Shown: positions 38,567 through 51,943 of the stretch, piece by piece | Layout of the letters: every line of letters starts with the position of its first letter | How positions within the stretch are numbered: the stretch's first letter is position 1 | Source of the DNA: Hybos culiciformis | Lineage: Eukaryota; Arthropoda; Insecta; Diptera; Hybotidae | Length of the DNA stretch: 64,000 bases | Reading direction: 5' to 3' | Assembly: GCA_964007475.1 (NCBI GenBank) | Contig: OZ023273.1 | Location: 9,641,740 to 9,705,739 of the forward strand | Program-made: the position numbers and the translations under genes | Notes under the pieces: generated by a model | Told to the model about the DNA's origin: nothing | What the model saw: the letters and a program-made list of their open reading frames with translations, nothing else | The model's database searches: none

Positions 38567-40475
38567 ATAAAATATAAAAGTATAAATAGATACAAATTAC
38601 GAAAAAACGAAACGATGCCAATCAGTCTTTTTATATCAATATTATTTATTCATGTTAAGATTATGTATTTGAGGGTTAATTCTTAATTAAATAACATTCC
38701 AACGACCTACTCTCGCGGATGGTAATCCATCATGTATTTGTTGTTAAATAAAATTTTGAAAATACTTAAAAACACAAAATCCCCATAATTATTAGAACCT
38801 AAAATAATCAAGGAAATGTTAACAGTATATAGAAATAATTATTTATTTAATTTTTCTTTGCACATACGTTATGTCTGTAAACGAATATACGTAATATATA
38901 GGTATATTAATATATAATATTTATGTATTAAAGAATTTTTCTGGAAAGGTTTTTGTATAACATATATATTACATATATATCTACATTTACATTTATATAT
39001 AGATATTAAAGTGTATTTTTGGAAAGGAATGTATGTTTATACCTTTTATATACATACATATGTACGATAAATGTACATTATATGTACACGTGTAGAGTTA
39101 TAGTATTTTATTTTATTATATAAATATTATGTATTTTTACTATCCACATATTTTTTATTTAAGATGAAACAATTTCTTATTGCTTAAGAGTATAGTAAGG
39201 AATAAAAGAATAAAAAATGGTAAAGTATAGTATCTATTTCTAAGTATAGCACACTTATAATAGGACACTAATCTAAAATCTAATTTCTAATACAATCTAA
39301 ATACTCTGTTTGATTTTTAACGTAAAGTCTGTGGCTAAAAAAGTCGATGCACCTGTAAGAAGCATTCAGTTTTATTTCTATAATGACTTTAGCCTGTTTA
39401 AAATATCTCGTTAAGACCATTTACCAAAGTGTTGATAAATACACAAAACTTAATATAAAATAATTTTATTCTTTGCATATATTTATATTCCAAAATTTTT
39501 CTATCAGATATTACTTTGAAACATGACAAAAATGAATTAATAATAATAATTTTTGGCATAAAAACATTCTCTTTTTTTTCTACAAGGAAAAGTTTAAGGT
39601 TTTTTCACAAAAGCCCATGATGAAGTTGGAAAAAAAAAATAATAATAATAATTTATTGAAAAATTGTTAAACTAAATTATTTATGTATATATATGGTCGC
39701 ATTGGCTTGTTGTTCCTTTATAAATAGAGAATATGCTTTTTGTGCCAGGTGCTTATATCGATATTTTGTTTTTTTTGAAAATATATATATTAAGAAAAAT
39801 AAAAAGAAACTTGCGGCTTAACCATTGAACTAAGAAAAAGTTTAGGTAGTTTTTATTTATTTAATTAAAAAAACGAAAAAAAAACTCGAGTATGTACATG
39901 AACTTTAACAACATAACACAAAATGTCAAAACAAAATGCTTCATTTTGTTAATGAAAATTTCTTTTTTGCCTGACAAACCAAAATTGTTTAGTTGTTGTT
40001 ATTTTAATAGTTCAAAACTTTACAATTATTTATTAAATATAAGGAAATTTTTTTTTCACCTATAAAAATAAAGAATTGCTTAAACAATTTGTTACATAAA
40101 TTATTTATTGTATGGACACGATTAAGTTATAAATTTATAATATATAAATCAAATCTATATTATTGATCAACCTCTGTACATAATTAGCTACGCTCTCACT
40201 CAATAATTCATTTATTTGCATTCATAGTTCATATTAAAGAATTTCTGTTTATTAAATACAATAAAAATGTTAAATACTTATATAAATAAGGATATTCCAA
40301 ATTTTCCCGCTGTATTCAAAATTTACAAATTATTACAAACTTTTTGGAAACATTATCAACTTCTAATAGAGTTTTACTATTTATAAAGAAGCTATTTGTA
40401 ATTAAATTGTCGCCAAACTTATTTTCTAAGGAATAAATAAATTTAAATATCGTTTTTTAAAACAACACTATATGA

Positions 40476-40712
40476 CAGGGGTGCTCAAAGGTTTTGTGTG
40501 GTGAGCCGCATGTTCGAAAATCGTAAAATACTGTAGAGCCGAAAAATTTTCAATGCAAACTTAAATTCAAATTTTATTATAATAATAAATATGTGCACAA
40601 AAATCTGAAAAATTATAAGAAAATTATATAATAAAATACAAAATTTCAGTTAAACTTAATAATTTATTGAGCCACAAAAAAATTTCAAAGAGCCGCAGTT
40701 TGGGCTTGTCTG
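40476..40712. mobile_element. Small hAT-type MITE (237 bp) with 8-bp target duplication
   Basis: Flanked by a perfect direct repeat CTATATGA at 40468-40475 and 40713-40720. The left end is CAGGGGTGCTCAAA. The right end, read inverted, is CAGACAAGCCCAAA, a degenerate TIR starting with the CAG typical of many hAT elements. Inside both ends is the motif GAGCCGCA (plus strand near 40503 and 40691), a feature seen in several hAT MITE families. There is no coding capacity. The decayed TIR but intact target duplication suggests an old insertion. Confidence 0.75.
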
Positions 40713-41727
40713 CTATATGATTTTTATTACAAAAAATTGATTTTCATCTTCCTGGTTCAATGATTAAATTTAAAGGAAAGGGAACAGTTTTTTTTTCTCA
40801 GTCTCACAGGGCTAAAAGAATAAAAATCTTTAAACAAAATAAAACCAGTTTATTTTTAAACACCACTGTCTGTTTTCTTAAAAAAGGATTTATATTATAC
40901 TAAATTGATTGATAAACTTATAATTTATGTATTAGATGTGCCTTTAAAAGTATTCAAAAAAAAAGAAGCTTTAAAGTGTCTATTATCTTCTGATTCAAAA
41001 TAAAAAAAAATTATATTTAAAAAAAAAACTACGTCATTCATAGAGCCGAAGAGTTTTTTTTTTTAAATATAGAAACCAATAACAATAACAAAATACATAG
41101 ACTTATTGTCGTCCTTTACAACTTATAGGGGTATAAGTCTTTTTGTAAAACAAAACAAAAAAAAAAAAAAACTCTTCAGTACTCAAAAAAGAAAAAAAAT
41201 CTGTGTGACATGTAAAAAGCTTCATCAGTCAATGTTTGACATTTTTGGGATCATGATAAAACTCTATAGGCAATATAACGAAAACAGAAAAAAAATAAAA
41301 CTCATACTCCATGTTCACAATTAAATCTAATATTGTAATTGAATTAATTATCCTTAAACACACACTATATTTTTGTATATAAAATTAATTTTTTTTCTCT
41401 TCGTTCACTTAAATTAATGATTGATTTTTTTTCTCAATACATTCACAAAACAAACTTAAGGAGCAAAAAAAAAATTAAATAAGCAAAAGTTCTGATATTA
41501 TCGTACAATTTCCAGATATGTAATTTCTCTTTTTTTTTTGTTTTAACTTTTAAAACATTACAAATTGTATTTATATTTTGAATATACATACAGGTCCAAT
41601 GGAACTAGTGAATGACATTAGCATCATAGCAAGGAAGAACAGCTGGTACTTTTACCTTTTAATATACCTGTTCACATCATCACAGCAATAATATTCGAAT
41701 TAAATATATATTTCAGAAATTCATATT

Positions 41728-41850
41728 AGGCTTTCACTCGAAAAGAATTTGAAATACTGAATTTCAAATTCCTGATGTATTTTGGTTGTTGTGAATTTCA
41801 AATTTACGTTCCAGAGCTCAGAATTTCAAATTTATTTCGGGTGAAAGTCT
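41728..41850. mobile_element. Hairpin MITE or inverted repeat (123 bp)
   Basis: The left arm AGGCTTTCACTCGAAA continues with AATTTGAAAT. The right arm inverted reads AGACTTTCACCCGAAATAAATTTGAAATTC, so most of the element folds into one imperfect hairpin. There is no ORF, and the target duplication is not clear. The size fits the smallest MITEs. Confidence 0.6.
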
Positions 41851-43129
41851 TTTGTATGCATTTCATTATTAAAAAGAATAAACTTTGTTGTGGAATTGTG
41901 GAATGAACCACATTGTTGAAGAAATTTAGTATTAAATACAAGATTTTGAGCAAAAAATAATGAAATTTTAGTTATAATCTTTCTACTATATTTTATCGCA
42001 GGTTTTATTGCTCAATAACGAATGCAATCATTTTAATCAATCGAGACTTACTAACGCTGTCTAAAAAAAATATTTTAAATTCTAATTCAATTTCTTTCTT
42101 TCTCATATTATCTATATAATCGATATCTTCGACTTTTGCTTTTACGATAAAAATCATTCTTTATCAAAATGAAAAATACATGTAATAAACTATTAAAAAT
42201 TTCATTGTGTAAGAATTATTTCAATTATTTTCAAACGCTTTAAATAAGTCTCCAATTTATGAAAATGCATTATACTATTAGATTAAAATAAATTTAGAAG
42301 TATATATGTTATTTATAACTATCAATTAATATATTATAGTCCGTCAGTCGAGATTCTAACAATAATGGTAAATTCATATATAAGTGCCATAAATATTTAT
42401 TTTTATATTAATAAAATGATTCATCAAAACATTGTACATCAAATTCAACTTAGCGAAATGTTTATAATAATTTTAGGTAAGAACATTAAAAGATAATATT
42501 TTAATTCAATCTTAACTAATTTTTAAATTAATATATTCCTTTGTATAAAAGACTTTGCTTATAAAACTTGAAACAATATTAACGTGAAAACATTGCATAC
42601 TTTAAATAATTGTTCCAAAAGTTGAAACATAATGCAAATTTCAAATATAACAACATTATAAAATTAACATTTTAGTTTTGAAAAGATTTTTAAAGGAAAA
42701 TTAGTACAAAATCGTAATTAAACCTTTTTATTAACATTTAAACTTAAAATAATGGAAAATATTTTTTAATGAAATATTAAAATACAGTTTCTTCTATCTG
42801 AGCCCCAAAGCCATTAAAATACATATTATATAATTTTTCTATAATTTTTCTATAACACACCAGAATTAAGTTAACAAAGTTTACCATATAAACTAATACT
42901 AGTTTGATCAAAATTAGTCGTTATTATGATTCATATCTTATCTGTAAACGGCAAAATTTCTTATCAAAACTTTGTTATCAATATAAACCGAAGTTACACC
43001 TTTTTTGTACCTTATATCGAAAAAATATCAGTTTTTTTCATTTATTTTAAAAAGTAAGTTCATTAATTAAAAAAAAAAAAAATACAAAGAAATTTTACGT
43101 ATTAGAATCTTGAAGCTGGCTACAATTTC

Positions 43130-46100
43130 ATGGATGCCCTAGATGGCACACCATCCCATTTATTGGGCTATTATATAAAGAGTAAAACAAGAATATGGTT
43201 TTATTGGATAATACCAGTTTGTTTGGAACTTCTTGCATATTTAATTCAAACAACGGCAGATGTAGCTGTCACATATCAACATTTTAAAGATAAAAATATC
43301 TTATTTGCTTCTTTAACTTTAATATTTTTATTATTACCATCTGTGTTATGTTTTCTTGTAATTACAACATCATGTAGTCATTGGCCAGAACAAAAATATT
43401 ATTGTAATTATGAAAATTGGAAATTCTTTTTCATTCAACTTTACAATATGGTATTTTTCCCAATTGGTGCCATTTACAGGTGAAATAAAAATAAAATAAT
43501 TATCATGATAGTAAAAATATAGTAAAAAAAAAATTTTTTTTTTATACGGAAGAATAACCAATTAATTATAATATATGTTTTTTTATGTAATACTATTTTA
43601 AAGTGAACACATCCACTTACTATAGTTAGCTTGAATTAATTTATTATAGCTAAAACAAAGACTTGGATTCAGAACCCTTGGTTTATTTACATATCTTAAA
43701 GATAATTGTATCAGCGATAAACCTAACAAATAAATTCAAGAAAAATAACTTACTCACATTCTTCGAAAAACTTTTATAAATATCTTATCACCTAACAAAA
43801 ATTTAGTTAAGAAGGAAAAAAATTCTATAATTAAGTATTTGAAATTTATTTCGTTAAATAAAAATTTTAATAGAAATCATCGTATTTTCGCTATTTCGCC
43901 TAAAGGAACAGTCAAAAAAAAAAAAAATTCTCGCAGTTAAAATATCATTTACTTAATTTAAAAAAAAAAAAAGAAAAAGCAAATAAATAATGAAATATCC
44001 TTGAACTTATATCCTTGAAGTTGTAAATTGGAATATTATACGATTAGAAATCCTTGTAAAATTGCTAACGTATTTCGTGTTATTAAAAAAGGAAAGTAAA
44101 AAAAAAGTATTAAAAAAAACTCATTGACAAGAGCTTTACTTTCCAAGACATAATAATTTCTCTTATTAGACTTTTAAAAAGCCAAAGATAGTGTCTTCTT
44201 TGTGTATATGCTTTAAATTATATAATAAATATTTAGATAAGTCAGTTCAACAGTTCAGCTTCAGTGAATTTACATTAGAATGAACAACTAAGCTCCTCTT
44301 ACAACTCTGACATTTTTGCAATATGAATTTACCTTATATAATTCGACCTATATACTTTAAAATGTTAATCTAAAAAAATGTTTAAAATAAATTTGCAAAT
44401 CTATTTTTATCTATGTAAGACAAAGTTTTTTTAGAACTAAATTGTTATTTTTTTTTTTTTTAATTTCCCTTATCCATAATATATCAATGACACTGCTTCA
44501 AATTAAAATTATATATTTTAGAATATATATTGTATATGTATAAATAAATGATTAATTATAAAACTTTTTTTTTTTATCCATTTTTATAAAACAAAAGCAA
44601 AAAAATAATAAAATTATATTGTCGTAACGTCAAAATATATATAAAAAAAAAAAAAATTAAAATAATAGCATTGATACATAAATATGTTGGATTTTATTTA
44701 AATATTGACATACTTTTGCACAAAAAAAAATTTTCATTAATATGCTAATTCTTAAAAGAATGCAAAAAAAAAACAAATAAAGCCTCTAAGATTAGTGACT
44801 ACATAATTACATACAGTATATGTATTATGAACAAACAAAATATTTAGAAAAAATATTCAAATTAGACAATTACATATCGATTTGTAATTAAATTTGTTTT
44901 TAAGGAATAAAAAAATTGCTCACACGGTACCCTATAACGAGGAATAAACCCAGAGGCGGATTTATCCACAGGCTAATAAGGCATTTATTTATTTTCAAAA
45001 TTTCTTAAAAATATGTGGCACTGTTGTGCCTTGATAATATATAATTATTTGGAAAGAATATTTTTTAACTTAAAGTTGAATATTTTCTTTATTTTGTCAA
45101 ATTTGAAAAATTTTTTAGAGGTTCAGGAATAACTCAATAATAAATCAACATTTACAATCGTAATTTTTTTAAACAAAACCAATTGCAAATACGTCTGATA
45201 TAATATCATTTAGTGTCCAAAAATTACCTGAGAACCACTTGCATATATAACGATTTTTTTGCTTATTTTACCCAAGGGATATAAGTTCAATTCCGATTGA
45301 TAGAAACCCTTAATCTACCTAATGTTTAAAAAATTCAGAATATTTAATTTTTGCTTATATAGTTAAAATACGTCTCTGAGTAAAACATTAATGCTAGCTA
45401 AGATTCTGTTTTAATTTCAAACAATGAATCAGTTTTTAAGCATATAATAACCAGTTTCAATTTTTCAAATTACATATTTTTGTAATATTATCTTTGTGAA
45501 TTTATGATTTAATAAGTTGATAAGGAATCAACACAAAAGATTTTAATAATCGCAATTGGCGAGGGAGTTTGACGGCAAATCGAACACTACATCATAGAAG
45601 TACACATTTTACAACCTCTAGAATCGGATCTCAATCGGATATAACGTTTTCGAAAAAAAAAAAGTAGGAAATTAGGAAGTTTTCTAAACTGCCTTATATA
45701 GCAAAAAAGAACGTAAGTTCTAAAAGCTGAATTTTGAGATAATTGCATATTTGGAACGGTGTAAAATTTTGTTGACCGTATCCGCAATAACATTGAGCAC
45801 CTGTCGATGTTTGAAAATAAAAACAGAAAACTTGAATATCTCACAAAATAGTGTTATGTCCTTCTTGCTTAGTAAGACAGCACAAACCTCAATCGAAAAC
45901 GAATAGCAAAATCAAAGTGAATTCTTAAATTCAAAACTAACAATATATCTATATTTTTAAAACTTGAAAAACCGATGTAAGTACGCTCCCTTATTATTTG
46001 TAATTAATTAATTACATTACTTTTTTGAGGGTCATTAATAGTGAATTAAAAATTTTAAATTAAAGTATAAAAACATATCTTATTAAAATAATTAAATATC

Positions 46101-48977
46101 TAAGCATTAAAAAATTTATTCAAATAGATTTATCTCAATTTTATTTATGATATCATTATTGTAAGAACATACATAATACAGAATAATTTAAAAAAAAAAA
46201 ATTTCCATGATTTATTGAATCAATAAAAGCAAACAAAAAATATTCGGTTGTAAAAGATATTTAAATTTTTTACTCACAAAAATAAATTACTAAATTATTA
46301 TATGAATCAATATTAGATAGACGAAAGTATTTGTTTAGAATACAAAATTCAAATTATCAATTCCTTGATCGTTTGCGGAATAGTACTTTGTAAATTCTTT
46401 TTATAAGTATAGCATAGTGGTATAAAAAAAATGGGTAATTTGGAGATTTAGATTAAGAAGTATAAACTTTATTAGAATACCAAAATATAAAAAAATTCAA
46501 CACTAGAAGGATAATGCAGCTGAAATGATTAATATGTAGAGATAAACTCTATGAAATTTTTATGCACTGTGTCCATAAATTCTTATGTAAAATATAATTT
46601 ATAGACCCTGCTGTTTATTTACTCAAGACTTTCTTAATCCAAAAGTTTATTATTTTATATTTGTATTATATTATGTATGTTTTTGGCAAACAAATTAGAT
46701 TAGATATATTTATGTAAATAATATAAATTCTCATTATTAGGTTCTGCCGACGAATTTTTTGGTCAATTGATTCACTTTTTCATGAAACAGAATCCTATGA
46801 AAGACAACATAGTTTATCAAAAGCCGCAGAAAATTCAATCTATGAATTATATCATTTTCTACAGGCTTATAGCCAGTCAGCACCACAAATTATTTTGCAG
46901 TTGTACATTTTGCTAAGACAAAATTTGTTTCGAAATTATGAGACCTGTAAGTTTTAAAAACCATTTTAAATTAACATTATTTTATTATATTCTTTTTAAG
47001 TGAATTAGAATTTTTATATAAATTATTTCTAATTTTTTTTTTTCATCAAATCTTAAATATAATTTGAAAACATTATTTTTAGGCAATATGCAAATTGTTA
47101 GTGTAGTATTTTCCTTGATTAATATGGCTGTAATAACATCATCTTATCAACGATTTGAAAGTCAAAAAGTTGTAGGCCAACGTAATGTACCATGGGAAAC
47201 ATTAGAGGAAACAATAATTTTTAAGGAAAAATTTTCAAATAAAAAACATGAGAGAATTTTATTTGGAAAAAATGCCAAAAGAACATTATCAACACAAAAA
47301 CAAAATATTTATTTTCCACCAAATGAACATATTTTAAAAAAATTTCAATTACAACAAAAAGAGAATAATAATGAAAATTTACATCAAGAAAATTTTTTTA
47401 ATAGCAATTATAGTAGAAAAATGGAAACTGATGAAAATTGCTTCAGAGAAAATGTTTCTGATGAAATCGATATGGTAAAAAATAATTATTACAATAATAA
47501 AAGAATACAAGATGAAGTAGAATCTAGAAATAATAATAATAATTTTGAAATGAAAAATAATAGTAATAATGATAAAAATTTGGCACAAATCGACTGCATT
47601 GACCCAATTTCATCAACAACTGCCATTGATGTACATTCAAATGTAACTGATGATGAAAAATTGAACAATTGCCAAAAAATAAAAACAACAATAATAAACA
47701 AACAGGATTCTTCAATGAAACAACAAGAACAAGTAAAAGATAATGTACAAGGAGAATTTGATGCAAATAATGAAAAATCTACAGCTAAAAATATTGAAAG
47801 GCGGAATCAACAACATAAAATGAATAATCTTAATTTAAATTCTATTGATGTAATTGATGACGCTGATGACAACACTGATACCAATAGTGGGAATAAATTT
47901 ATTCAACCATTAAATAGTGATATACAAATATTTATGGATTGCGATAGTATACCAGATGAACCACCACCACCACCGCCACCAACAACACCTTCAACACCAT
48001 TCGCAAACTCAGTTAAAAGGATATCAACATTTAAGGATATGTTATTGTTTGATGTGGAAAATTACATTGTAAATAATATTCCACATCCGCCAAATAAAAT
48101 TAAAGAAAGATTTGAGGCGAGACAATCTGAAATATTTACGAATATGAGTAAACAGCAAGAGTCAAGTGGAAAATCAAATAAACCAGATAATGATCGTGAA
48201 TTTTTTTTCCCAGAGAAAAATTTTCTCAAAAAAGAAACATTTCATACAAAACATTCAAAACATATTGACAAAAATAATTCATTTCATTCTGACAACAATG
48301 AATCAAAAATGTTCACTTCAAAGATTAGAACAACATTTTATTCGGTCAGTTCGAATAGCACATCAACATCAGATAAACACAAATCTGATAAACCAAATGC
48401 TAACAATAGCGACACAGTTGATTTCTTTTTGCCACGCCAAAGGAAAACTTTGGAAGGTATTGAGCATGATGATTTTATTGGTAAATTTGTAGCATTTATT
48501 GGTTGGTTTATGTTTATTTACATGAGAATGATATCATTATCAGTATTTTCTGTATTTTTTCAAAATGAATTTTATCAAATTTTAGTTGCACATTTTATAT
48601 TGATTTTAATGTTATTCTGTTGGGAAGAACGTAAAATTATTTTTGAAAAAAAATTTTTTTCATTTTGCTATTTTATTAATTTAAAAAAATTTCTCTTTTT
48701 TTTATATTTATCTTATGTTTATTTATTTGTTATAATAGAATTTAAAATTAAATTTTCTAAAAAAAATATCCGAAAATGGTATATTGGTTTTTTTACATTG
48801 ATATTTAGTGAAAATTTGATATCAACATTATATTGGTATGAAAATTGTGATTTCGATTCATGGTGGTTTCATTATTTATTTACTTCAATATTAGGGAGTG
48901 GATTATTATTTATTGCTTGCATGATTGTATACTATATTATTTTAAAACCAAATGATGTTATTTTATTGGAAAAATAG
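43130..48977 (+). CDS. XK-related (XKR/CED-8 family) membrane protein with large polar insertion
   Basis: Exons are 43130-43479, 46741-46946 and 47083-48977, with GT..AG borders and one continuous frame of 816 codons. Residues about 20-80 form the first membrane helices (IWFYWIIPVCLELLAYLI, LASLTLIFLLLPSVLCFLVI region). Exon 2 carries the family block SLSKAAENSIYELYHFLQAYSQSAPQIILQLYILLR, and exon 3 begins with IVSVVFSLINMAVITSSYQRFE. XK-family proteins are multi-pass membrane proteins, several of which act as phospholipid scramblases. An insertion of about 430 residues, rich in Asn, Lys, Glu and Ser with a seven-proline run, then separates these from four or more C-terminal helices (from about 48480). 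An in-frame stretch with an acceptor-like TTAG before 43106 suggests a possible extra 5' exon, so the start at 43130 is uncertain. Confidence 0.85.
43480..46740 (+). other. First intron of the XK-related gene (~3.3 kb)
   Basis: A+T-rich, with no recognisable exon on either strand. Near 44953 the motif CAGAGGCGGATTTA looks like one end of a hAT-like element, but no matching opposite end was found. The minus-strand ORF at 45587-45844 has no family resemblance. Confidence 0.6.
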
Positions 48978-49033
48978 AAGTATAATAATAATAATAATAA
49001 TAATATTAATATCGTATTAGTGAATTAAATAGT

Positions 49034-49039
49034 AATAAA
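49034..49039 (+). terminator. Polyadenylation signal of the XK-related gene
   Basis: AATAAA 57 bases after the stop codon at 48975-48977, in a short A+T-rich 3' UTR that begins with an (ATA/AAT)n run. Confidence 0.5.
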
Positions 49040-51271
49040 GAGTTTTGTTGAAAGTTGAGAAAACAAAAAAATATATATATAAACAGTATTAATTTAATTT
49101 TAATTTCTTTTTATTTTTTTCATACTTAAATTTAGGTATACAATACATTTAATTCAGTTTTATTACAAGTCTGTGCGTCATTTTGATTGCAGATAGTTCT
49201 TACAGTTAACACATGAAACAGTGTAACCTTCAAGTTGGTAAAATGGTTTCTTAATTCTACAACGAGTTGATATCAATGTTAGTGACAGAGCGAAACTTTT
49301 CATAAAAACTCTCTCGTCTTTATTTTTCCAATTTTCTTTTATTTTTGTCAATTTCATTTTTTTTTATTTTTTTTTTTTAAATAAATTCTTCTAATAAGAA
49401 ATAAAATTGAATTACACCAGGATGAATGAGATTGATTATTGTAATTGAAAATTCCAAAGAGTATAAAAATTGATGTTTTCAATTTTTTTTTGTTAGAAGA
49501 AAATTTCTTAGAATAATAGATTATTGATTGAAAAATGGGAAAAATTAAAAAAAAAACTTACTTAATTGATTAATTAGGTAAGTATTAACTTCTAATTTTT
49601 GAGTAGTTAATATACCTCAAAACTTTAACTTTTTGGGGTTTTACATTTTGTAATTTTTTATTCTATAGTCATACAGGTACTATTATAAGAAGCTAAAACT
49701 AACAATATTCTAGAAATTCATTCATTTCATTTAGCAGTACGACGTTGTTAGGAAACTAAAATTTTAAAACGATGAAGTTTATATTTCCAATTCTTATTAT
49801 TATTATTTTCTGTTTTTGCGTTCCTCTTGAAACTTATTTATCAATTCAGATCTAAATGTTCAATATGTACACAAAAATATATAATAAAAAAAAAAACTTT
49901 ATGGCATTTTTCCTTGATTTTAATTTAAAATTGATTTGATTTTTCTTGAGTTTTCTTCTCAATTTTTTTTTTTTTTTATTATTTTTTGCTTTAATTTTTT
50001 TCCTACAATTTATATACTTTAGGATATTATATTTGAATAGAAAATGAAATATTAGAAAAATAATAGAAAAAAAAAATATAGAACGATGTGATAAAAATGA
50101 CCCATTTGTGATATTATATTATATTTATACTTTTATTTTTAACTCATAATTTTTTTTTTTTTTATTAAAATAAAAATAATAAATAAATATGTGACGTAGT
50201 AAAATTGGAAAATTTATAGCTTGTGGTTTTAATACATATTTTTTTATAAAATGTGTATTGTATATGTAGGACGTAGGTACAATATATAGGGTCTTTCTTC
50301 TAAATATTCAATATTTTTGTTTTCCGAATTTTGTTGTTATCAGAAGCATATGTTAATAACGTAAATTAATTATAATTATTAATCTGAATTAATCAATTTT
50401 TATTTAGTTACATATTTGTGACTATACGCTATCGATTGAGAAAGTTTACATCAAAAATTTATTTAAAAAAGTTTTTAGCAATAAAGTCATTCGATTTTGT
50501 TTGCGTCGTAAGACCAAAACATACATGATTTGCCTAACTATGCTATAATGATCGAAATTTAATGATAAATATTTTTGGATTTGATATTATTAAAATTAAA
50601 TAATATTATGAAACTGAATTTTTAAATCCAGAGTTCGGATTATAATATGCACGTGTGTCGTGTATACGCAAACTTTTAGATCTAACTACGTATTCATAAC
50701 TAATGGCATAAAATGTAGCAAATCTATTAAACATTTACAGCAATTTATGATGGTCAAAAAACGTTCATTTTAACTATACATATGCATACAACAAAGATAT
50801 ACAACAAATATGTAAAGACCAACTTTTACCTATATCATATAATATACATAATGATGATGAAATAAAAAATAAAAAAAAATAAAAAAGGATAATATTTTAG
50901 CTTTACAAAATACCAAAAATAAAACAAAATATATATGGAAAAAAATATTAAATAAAATATTCTTTTATATAAATATTATGTGCACATGTGCTTCTACACT
51001 GTCTTTTGGCAAGAAATAATAAATAAAAGCATAAAAAAAATATAATTTTTTTTCCTTATATCTATTCAAAAAGTTGTAATAAAAAAAAGTTTAATTTTTT
51101 CCTATATACTTTTATTATTATTATTATTATTTTTTTTTAGGAAAAACTACTTTATACTATCGACATATTTTCCTACTTTTTAAATTCAAATTTTCATCAA
51201 GTTTTTTTCTTCAATAAAAAACTGATACGGTTTTTTTTTTTACGGTTTTTTTTTTTACATCTTATGATTTA
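49040..51271. other. Gene-free region before the retrotransposon
   Basis: About 2.2 kb of A+T-rich sequence with no coding resemblance. It ends with a duplicated ACGG plus T-run unit near 51226-51256, directly before the CTTT target site of the LTR element. Confidence 0.55.
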
Positions 51272-51275
51272 CTTT

Positions 51276-51893
51276 TGTAGTGATATTGTTATCACTAACG
51301 TTAAAATAAAACTAAATTTATAAAAATTCTAATTATTTTTTGAACCCAAAAATTTTATATTTTAATAAGAATTACTGTAAATTATAATTAATTTGATTGG
51401 GCAACCAATCATATTAGGACATAGTAAACTATTTTATATTACATAAGAAAATTAATTATATAAACTAAATTGTATATAATATTTGTATATAGAATATAAG
51501 AATTTTAGTACATAAGATTTTGTATAAATAAGATTGAAATTAGAAAATTAAATCAGATTCTTACCAAATCTCATCTTTCTATAAACGGCTTCCCTGAGCT
51601 ATACAATACAGGTAAGATAGCTTTCCGAGCAATATAATACGGATAACCGGCTGAATACAGCCAAAACGAAAGCGCGTCCCGCTCTAATAGGACATACGGC
51701 TGAATACAGCCTAGACAATAGGATCTCCATAATGACATGCTAGTGGTCATTATGGAATAGGGAATTCAATAGGCCTTAGATGTCTTGGACAACATAGATG
51801 TCCAACCCATGATCCATCATAAGATGAATAACTATAAATAAGAAAGTCAATAAAAACTTTCCATTAAATAAAAAACACATTTTTTCCTTTACA
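51276..51893 (+). repeat. 5' LTR
   Basis: 618 bp, the same length as the 3' copy. It contains several perfect short hairpins (51280-51295, 51395-51410, 51597-51622, 51649-51662, 51698-51711, 51727-51755, 51785-51805), a TATAAA at 51833-51838 and an AATAAA at 51849-51854. The central part (51580-51810) is far richer in G+C than the rest and is where most hairpins lie. It supplies promoter and processing signals for the element. Confidence 0.95.
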
Positions 51894-51905
51894 TGGCGAT
51901 CCTGC
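51894..51905 (+). other. Primer binding site
   Basis: TGGCGATCCTGC begins directly after the 5' LTR. The leading TGG pairs with the CCA end of a tRNA. From memory, the 12 bases complement the 3' end of an insect tRNA-Arg, the primer used by several gypsy/412 elements. The tRNA identity is an inference that a tRNA alignment would settle. Confidence 0.65.
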
Positions 51906-51943
51906 AAACCGCAAAATTTATAATATGATACAGAATTCAAGAC

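Larger units (their letters stand above)
37460..43105. other. Gene-free region between CPEB and the XK-related gene
   Basis: This should hold the promoter or further 5' exons of the minus-strand CPEB gene (no exon recognisable) and the 5' end of the XK-related gene. It contains a dispersed repeat at 38315-38566, a hAT-like MITE at 40476-40712 and a hairpin MITE at 41728-41850. The ORF at 41106-41324 is a low-complexity chance frame. Confidence 0.55.

Noticed and set aside
39305..39405. GGCTAAAAAAGTC ... GACTTTAGCC as MITE ends
   Set aside because: Arms are short with an indel, and no target duplication is visible; probably coincidence.
44953..44985. CAGAGGCGGATTTA motif as the end of a hAT element
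   Set aside because: No inverted partner or target duplication was found in the intron, so at most it is an isolated remnant.
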